A stretch of 5,715 nucleotides of DNA from Puniceicoccales bacterium (GTDB lineage: Bacteria; Verrucomicrobiota; Verrucomicrobiia; Opitutales; UBA953). Positions 1 to 3,057 of this stretch are shown in pieces (positions within the stretch are counted from its first letter, which is position 1; every line of letters begins with the position of its first letter). The position numbers and the translations under genes were made by a program. The notes under the pieces were generated by a model, which had not been told where the DNA came from, ran no database searches, and saw only the letters and a program-made list of their open reading frames with translations. The stretch is from NCBI GenBank assembly GCA_031289285.1, contig JAITPT010000002.1:1-5715 (forward strand), in the 5' to 3' direction.

Positions 1-33
1 CGTGCTACCGACATTTCGTCCCTACGGGACGGG
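1..33. repeat. Left-edge repeat fragment with a perfect small hairpin
   Basis: The sequence contains a perfect inverted repeat: CGTCCC (17-22), loop TAC (23-25), GGGACG (26-31), giving a 6-bp stem with a 3-nt loop. It is preceded by a GCTACC-N-ACATTT stretch. From general memory, similar GCTACC...TTTCGTCCCTACGGGAC stretches occur repeatedly between genes in some environmental bacterial genomes; I could not check this. No gene spans it convincingly. It is cut by the window edge, so its true length is unknown. Confidence 0.45.
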
Positions 34-54
34 AGATGCACCAACCCCAAATTT

Positions 55-72
55 ATTTTTAGGAGTGCCCTC
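55..72. repeat. Imperfect direct repeat, copy 1 (ATTTTTAG-type)
   Basis: ATTTTTAG followed by GAGTGCCCT matches a second copy at 154-170 (ATTTTTAG followed by ATGTCCCTT) at 13 of 17 aligned positions. Each copy sits immediately before one of the three-unit elements, at 71-100 and 174-198. The pair may therefore mark the leading edge of a repeated module. Function unknown. Confidence 0.4.
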
Positions 73-105
73 GTGCATATTCGTGTTCATCCGTGGTTTC
101 AAACC
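71..105. repeat. Three-unit 10-bp element A (CGTG units)
   Basis: Three consecutive decamers lie end to end: TCGTGCATAT (71-80), TCGTGTTCAT (81-90) and CCGTGGTTTC (91-100), followed by AAACC. All share CGTG at decamer positions 2-5, and two end in AT. The architecture is the same as in the elements at 171-207 and 221-256. I see no coding role. The motif resembles short interspersed intergenic repeats that I recall from other bacterial genomes, but I could not check this. Confidence 0.5.
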
Positions 106-153
106 TGCGGGCACCGCCAGCACCCGCGTTCCCACTCAAATAGCGAGGAACCA

Positions 154-170
154 ATTTTTAGATGTCCCTT
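154..170. repeat. Imperfect direct repeat, copy 2 (ATTTTTAG-type)
   Basis: This is the second copy of the ATTTTTAG-N2-GT-N-CCCT motif at 55-72, 99 bp further right. It directly precedes the second three-unit element. Thirteen of 17 positions agree between the copies. Confidence 0.4.
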
Positions 171-207
171 TCCCTCTGAGAACCTCTGTGCCGCTGTGTG
201 AAACTCC
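171..207. repeat. Three-unit element B (CTCTGTG units)
   Basis: Three related heptamers occur as CTCTGAG (174-180), CTCTGTG (184-190) and CGCTGTG (192-198), spaced 10 and 8 bp apart and followed by TGAAACTC. The layout parallels elements A and C. In all six frames the region reads as low-complexity peptide with no family resemblance, so I treat it as non-coding repeat DNA. Confidence 0.5.
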
Positions 208-220
208 GCACTCCCTCCTT

Positions 221-256
221 TTTATCTGCGTCCATCTGCGTCATCTGCGGTTAACC
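221..256. repeat. Three-unit element C (ATCTGCG units)
   Basis: ATCTGCG occurs three times without mismatch, at 224-230, 234-240 and 243-249, spaced 10 and 9 bp apart and followed by GTTAACC. This is the clearest of the three phased elements. It resembles the ATCTGCG-rich interspersed sequences that I recall between genes in several bacterial phyla. There is no repeat-spacer structure of the CRISPR kind: the units are too short and the spacers are only 2-3 bp. Confidence 0.6.
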
Positions 257-471
257 TCGTTTCTCCTTCTTTTGCTCCCCCCCTTAAAAAAAGCGGTGTC
301 GGCGGACGCTACGTTTCACTTCGCGTCCTCTGCCACCGCACTCCAAAAAACTGCGCACTGCACAAGGGCACACCGAGACCGCTACTGGCTGCGGCGCATT
401 CTGTGCGTGGTGGCACGGACGTCTCGCGCCCGTGTTGGTTTCCCCTGCTCACTCGCTTCCCACACCTTTTT
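257..471. other. Gene-free stretch between repeat patchwork and tRNA
   Basis: I find no credible coding sequence, RNA gene or mobile element here. A C7 run near 277-283 lies next to an A7 run (286-292). On the minus strand the A7 run would be a U-tract after a weak 4-bp stem (AGCG at 307-310 with CGCT at 292-295), about 160-180 nt downstream of the tRNA. That is too weak to call a terminator. Open frames crossing this region run into the tRNA and have no recognisable family. Confidence 0.6.
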
Positions 472-556
472 TGGTACCCGGAGAGGGGGTCGAACCCACA
501 CTCCTTTCGGAACTTGATTTTGAGTCAAGCGCGTCTGCCAATTCCGCCATCCGGGC
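472..556 (-). tRNA. tRNA-Leu (anticodon CAA)
   Basis: Read on the minus strand, this folds as an 85-nt class II tRNA including an encoded 3' CCA. The acceptor stem GCCCGGA pairs with TCCGGGT (G-U at the first pair), with discriminator A and then CCA. The D arm starts GCGGAATTGGCAGACGC. The anticodon stem CTTGA/TCAAG closes the loop CTCAAAA, giving anticodon CAA, which reads the UUG leucine codon. A long variable arm (TTCC-GAAA-GGAG) is typical of leucine tRNAs. The T loop is TTCGACC. The T stem (GTGGG with CCCTC) carries one T-T mismatch at its second pair; the other four pairs are intact. The A73 discriminator and the variable arm support leucine. It is transcribed divergently from the coaC gene. 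Confidence 0.95.
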
Positions 557-736
557 GCACAAATAACGAGGCACACGCTGCACGTTCCGCCGCGCCACGC
601 AAGATTTTTTTGCACCCGTTTTTTTTCATTTCCCGCCCCCACGCCTTCGCCCGACCCCTGCCCTTCCCGCGCCGCCCCCTCGCCCCGCTGCGGTTTGGGA
701 CTGTTCAAAAAACGCCTTTCCCGTTTCCCTCTCGCT
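557..736. other. Divergent spacer between tRNA-Leu and coaC
   Basis: This 180-bp spacer must hold the promoters for both flanking genes, but I see no clean -35/-10 pair for either. On the minus strand two A-tracts (A7 at 605-611, A8 at 619-626) lie about 49-70 nt upstream of the tRNA 5' end, roughly where an UP-like element would sit; this is inference. The right half is a C-rich block (632-686) with a G-quadruplex-type motif on the minus strand. The last 30 bases before the coaC ATG are pyrimidine-rich with no Shine-Dalgarno sequence. No gene is supported here. Confidence 0.55.
650..668 (-). other. Putative G-quadruplex motif (minus strand) upstream of coaC
   Basis: On the plus strand four C-runs of at least three (650-652, 655-658, 661-663, 666-668) are separated by exactly two bases each. 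The minus strand therefore reads G3-N2-G3-N2-G4-N2-G3, a tight match to the G3+N1-7 pattern. More C-runs flank it (632-634, 636-640, 675-679, 683-686), so alternative quadruplexes are possible. The G-rich strand is the template strand for coaC and the coding-sense strand for the tRNA, but it lies upstream of the tRNA. Whether it folds or matters is unknown. Confidence 0.5.
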
Positions 737-1285
737 ATGCCAACGCTCAACGGAAAACACATCGTCCTCGGAGTCACCGGCTCCATCGCGGCCTACAAAT
801 CCGCCGACATCATCTCGCAGCTCGTCAAACTCGGCGCGGATGTCCACGTCGTGATGACCCGCGAGGCGACACACTTCATCACGCCGCTGACGTTGCAGAC
901 GCTCTCGCGAAACCCCGTCGCGCTCGACCAATGGGCGGAGCCTCGCGATTGGCAACCAGAGCACGTCGCGCTCGCCGACCTCGCCGACCTCCTGCTCGTC
1001 GCGCCTGCGACGGCGCACACGCTCGCGTGTTTCGCGCACGGCCTCGCGCCAGATTTGCTCACGGGGATTTACCTCGCCACCCGCGCCCCCGTGATGCTTG
1101 CGCCCGCGATGAACGGCAAGATGCTCGACCACCCCGCCACCCAAGCCAACCTCGCCGCCCTCCGTGCGTGCGGCCACGCCGTCGTCGAGTCGGGCGAAGG
1201 CGACCTTGCCTGCGGCTACTCCGGCAAAGGGCGGCTTGCGCCTGTTGACGAAATCGTCGGGCGTGTGCGCTCGCTCTTTGACTGA
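737..1285 (+). CDS. coaC: Phosphopantothenoylcysteine decarboxylase (stand-alone CoaC)
   Basis: This 182-residue protein is a flavoprotein of the HFCD family. By family knowledge it decarboxylates 4'-phosphopantothenoylcysteine to 4'-phosphopantetheine, using FMN, in cytoplasmic coenzyme A synthesis. Visible features in order are: the N-terminal Rossmann-like strand and flavin loop LGVTGSIAAYK (residues 11-21); the expected catalytic His76 in EHVALA; APATAH (89-94), the PASANT-motif position with His where Asn or Asp is usual; PAMNGKM (123-129), the PxMNxxM motif; and the substrate clamp with Cys159 in GDLACGYSGKGRL (155-167). The length matches a decarboxylase domain alone; the CoaB ligase half of bifunctional CoaBC is absent. 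I chose ATG 737 because the family N-terminus begins a few residues later. An in-frame TTG at 695 would add 14 residues without family support. Neither start has a Shine-Dalgarno sequence. The 3' end overlaps the convergent binding-protein gene by 70 bp. Confidence 0.93.
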   Translation: MPTLNGKHIVLGVTGSIAAYKSADIISQLVKLGADVHVVMTREATHFITPLTLQTLSRNPVALDQWAEPRDWQPEHVALADLADLLLVAPATAHTLACFAHGLAPDLLTGIYLATRAPVMLAPAMNGKMLDHPATQANLAALRACGHAVVESGEGDLACGYSGKGRLAPVDEIVGRVRSLFD

Positions 1286-2949
1286 GGCCGCCCGCTCGTC
1301 AACGGCACCTCCAGCCAAACCGCGCCGAGCGGGTGGATGTCCAGCGCATTTGGAAACCAGCCGCGCACCTCGGGGCGGATGAGAAACTTGTTGCGGTTGT
1401 GCGCGAGCGGTATCACCGGCGAGGCTTCCAGCAGCCGCGCCTCTGCCCGCTGGAAATGCGCCAGCCGCGCCGCTGCGCCCGTCTCGCCCGAGGCGGCGTC
1501 GAGCGCGGCATCGTAAGCGGCGTCGGCCCAGCCCGTCTGATTTTGCTCGGATTGGGAGTCGAAGAGTTCGAGGAAACTCGCGGGGTCGTGGTAATCGCCG
1601 CTCCACGCCGAGCGGCAAAGCTGGTAGTCGCCCGACGCCATCGCGTGTTTATAGACCTTCCACTCTTGGCTCGCCAACTCGACGCTGATGCCAAGCTCAC
1701 GCCGCCACATTTCTTGCAAAGCCTGCGCGATGAGCTGGCTCGTCTCGTGCGTGTTGTAGAGGTAGCTCAACACGGGAAAACCCTTGCCGCCCGGGTAGCC
1801 CGCCTCCGCCAGCAAACGCCGCGCCTCCACCGCATCTTCGCGCAAGGCCGCCGTGCAGACGTAGCCGCCCGCGCTCGGCGGCGTCAGGCTAAACGCCGGA
1901 GTCTCGCCTGCCCGCATGACGTGCTGCGCGATGTCGCTCCGGTGCAGGCACAGCGAAAGAGCGCGGCGCACACGCGGGTCGTCGAGCGGTTTGACGCGGG
2001 TGTTCACGCGGACAAAGGTGGTCGAGAAAAACGGATCGAGGCGCAGCTCCGGTGCGCCTTTTTCGCGCAGCACGGCAACCTTCATCGGCGGCACCGAGCC
2101 TGTGATGTGCAGCAGCCCGCCGCGAAACGCCCGCTCCTCGGCGAGCAAATCCGAGATGGTGAGGAAGCGTGCGCCCTTGAGCCGCACACTGGCGGCGGCG
2201 TGGTAAAGCGGGTTTCGCGCAAGCTCGATGCGGTCGGCGACGCGCCAGACTTTCAGGTGAAACGGCCCGCTGACGGCGATGTTTTCGGGGCGTGTCCACG
2301 GCGTCGCCGGTTCGTCAAACGTGCCGTGTCGCAAGACGGCGTGACGCGGCACTGCTGCCCACGCGGGGTGGCAGACGAGGCTGGGAAAATACGCGAGCGG
2401 ACGCGCCAGCTCCACGCGCAACACAAGCGGCGCGGGCGCGGAGAAACCAGTTGACGAGAAGTCGGCCTTTCCCTCGTAAAAAGTCTTGGCGTTTTTGACG
2501 GCGAAAAACATTGCCGCGTTGGGTGCGCCGAGACGCGGGCTGAGAACGCGCCGGAAGGAAAACAAAAAGTCTTCCGCTGTGAGCGGCGCGCCGTCTGACC
2601 AGCGCAAACCCGCACGCAGGTGAAACGTGTAGCAACGCCCGTCGCGCGAGACCTCGAAGCGCTCGGCGAGTGCGGGGCGCGGGACGAGCGTTTCTGGGTC
2701 GTTGGCGAGCAGCCCCTCGAAGAGCGCGGAAACGACCCGCAAATCCGACGCGCCGGAGACTGCGTGGGGGTCGAGCGAGACGGGTTCCGCGCTGTTGTTG
2801 ATAATCAGGATGCCCGCCGCTGCGGCTTCGGCGGCGACATCGCCGCGTTTCGGCGCGAGCTTCACTGCCGCCGCCACGGCGAGCAAAAGCACCGCCAAAA
2901 TCGCGGCACCAAAAATGGTTTTTTTCGGAAAAATAAAACGTTCGCGCAT
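1216..2949 (-). CDS. Family 5 (OppA-like) extracellular solute-binding protein
   Basis: This 577-residue protein is, by family knowledge, the extracytoplasmic binding component of an oligopeptide-type ABC importer. It has a basic N-terminus (MRERF...KK) and one hydrophobic segment (residues about 12-32), either an uncleaved anchor or a signal peptide. No lipobox Cys follows, unlike many homologues. NSAEPVSLDPH (52-62) opens the mature domain, and YTFHLRAGLRWSDG with LTAEDF (107-128) is the family signature. The later regions DDPRVRRALSLCLHR and RRLLAEAGYPGGKGF are also typical. Family similarity ends near GAVWLEV (codon at 1306-1308). The last 29 residues are a Ser/Arg/Thr/Pro-rich tail, 22 of them antisense to coaC. 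ATG 2949 is the only reasonable start; no Shine-Dalgarno sequence sits at normal distance, and the nearest GGGAGG is 23 nt upstream. No permease or ATPase gene is in the window. Ligand unknown; peptide is the default guess, but other family members bind nickel, sugars or opines. Confidence 0.9.
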   Translation of the reverse strand: MRERFIFPKKTIFGAAILAVLLLAVAAAVKLAPKRGDVAAEAAAAGILIINNSAEPVSLDPHAVSGASDLRVVSALFEGLLANDPETLVPRPALAERFEVSRDGRCYTFHLRAGLRWSDGAPLTAEDFLFSFRRVLSPRLGAPNAAMFFAVKNAKTFYEGKADFSSTGFSAPAPLVLRVELARPLAYFPSLVCHPAWAAVPRHAVLRHGTFDEPATPWTRPENIAVSGPFHLKVWRVADRIELARNPLYHAAASVRLKGARFLTISDLLAEERAFRGGLLHITGSVPPMKVAVLREKGAPELRLDPFFSTTFVRVNTRVKPLDDPRVRRALSLCLHRSDIAQHVMRAGETPAFSLTPPSAGGYVCTAALREDAVEARRLLAEAGYPGGKGFPVLSYLYNTHETSQLIAQALQEMWRRELGISVELASQEWKVYKHAMASGDYQLCRSAWSGDYHDPASFLELFDSQSEQNQTGWADAAYDAALDAASGETGAAARLAHFQRAEARLLEASPVIPLAHNRNKFLIRPEVRGWFPNALDIHPLGAVWLEVPLTSGRPQSKSERTRPTISSTGASRPLPE

Positions 2950-2950
2950 G

Positions 2951-3057
2951 TGTCTGCCGCAAGCTGCGAAGACCTCCCGCCCGAAGCAAACGCATTCCGC
3001 TCCGTCGCGCCCCGTCCCCCTTCCCTTCCCTCGTCTTCCGCTGCTGCCGCAGCTCCT
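2951..3057 (-). other. Spacer between glycoside hydrolase and binding-protein genes, with imperfect inverted repeat
   Basis: This spacer of about 108 bp separates two genes read in the same direction. Its two ends carry imperfectly complementary arms. On the plus strand, CTGCCGCAAGCTGCGAAGAC near 2953-2972 is mirrored by GTCTTCCGCTGCTGCCGCAG near 3033-3052, with 13 of 20 positions matching and the best stretch at GAAGAC/GTCTTC. A G-run motif fills the middle. In RNA the arms could close a stem around the G-rich block. There is no U-tract, so it does not look like an intrinsic terminator, and I see no convincing promoter. Confidence 0.35.
3010..3030 (-). other. Putative G-quadruplex motif (sense strand) before the binding-protein gene
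   Basis: Plus-strand C-runs at 3010-3013, 3016-3020, 3023-3025 and 3028-3030 are separated by exactly two bases. Read on the minus strand, the transcribed sense, this is G3-AA-G3-AA-G5-AC-G4, a canonical quadruplex pattern with 2-nt loops. It starts 27 nt after the hydrolase stop codon and ends about 60 nt before the binding-protein ATG. If both genes share a transcript, it would lie in the intercistronic RNA and could affect termination, decay or translation. That role is inference. Confidence 0.55.

Noticed and set aside
221..256. CRISPR-like array
   Set aside because: Units of 7 bp with 2-3 bp spacers, only three copies; far too short for repeats and spacers. No cas gene is present.
286..310. 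Intrinsic terminator for the tRNA
   Set aside because: A U7 tract exists on the minus strand, but the preceding stem is only 4 bp with an 11-nt loop, and it lies about 160-180 nt beyond the tRNA 3' end.
472..500. tRNA 3' end as an integration site of a mobile element
   Set aside because: No second copy of the tRNA 3' end is visible in the window, and there is no integrase or other mobile-element gene.
2..517. A 171-codon plus-strand open frame at the left end
   Set aside because: It runs through the repeat patchwork and into the antisense of the tRNA, ending in the typical tRNA-derived peptide RGGRTHTPFGT. It shows no protein family features.
695..736. Longer coaC start at TTG 695
   Set aside because: The extra 14 residues do not match the family N-terminus. 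TTG is a weaker start than the ATG at 737, and there is no Shine-Dalgarno sequence to favour it.
382..786. A 134-codon minus-strand open frame
   Set aside because: Its only recognisable part, GWRNWQTRLTQNQVPKGVWV, is the translated tRNA-Leu. The rest is low-complexity translation of the G-rich spacer and antisense of coaC.
626..1618. A 330-codon minus-strand open frame over coaC and the end of the binding-protein gene
   Set aside because: Arg/Gly-rich antisense and out-of-frame shadow of two well-supported genes, produced by high GC content.
1333..2454. A 373-codon plus-strand open frame inside the binding-protein gene
   Set aside because: Arg/Ala-rich antisense shadow; the minus-strand frame has clear family motifs throughout.
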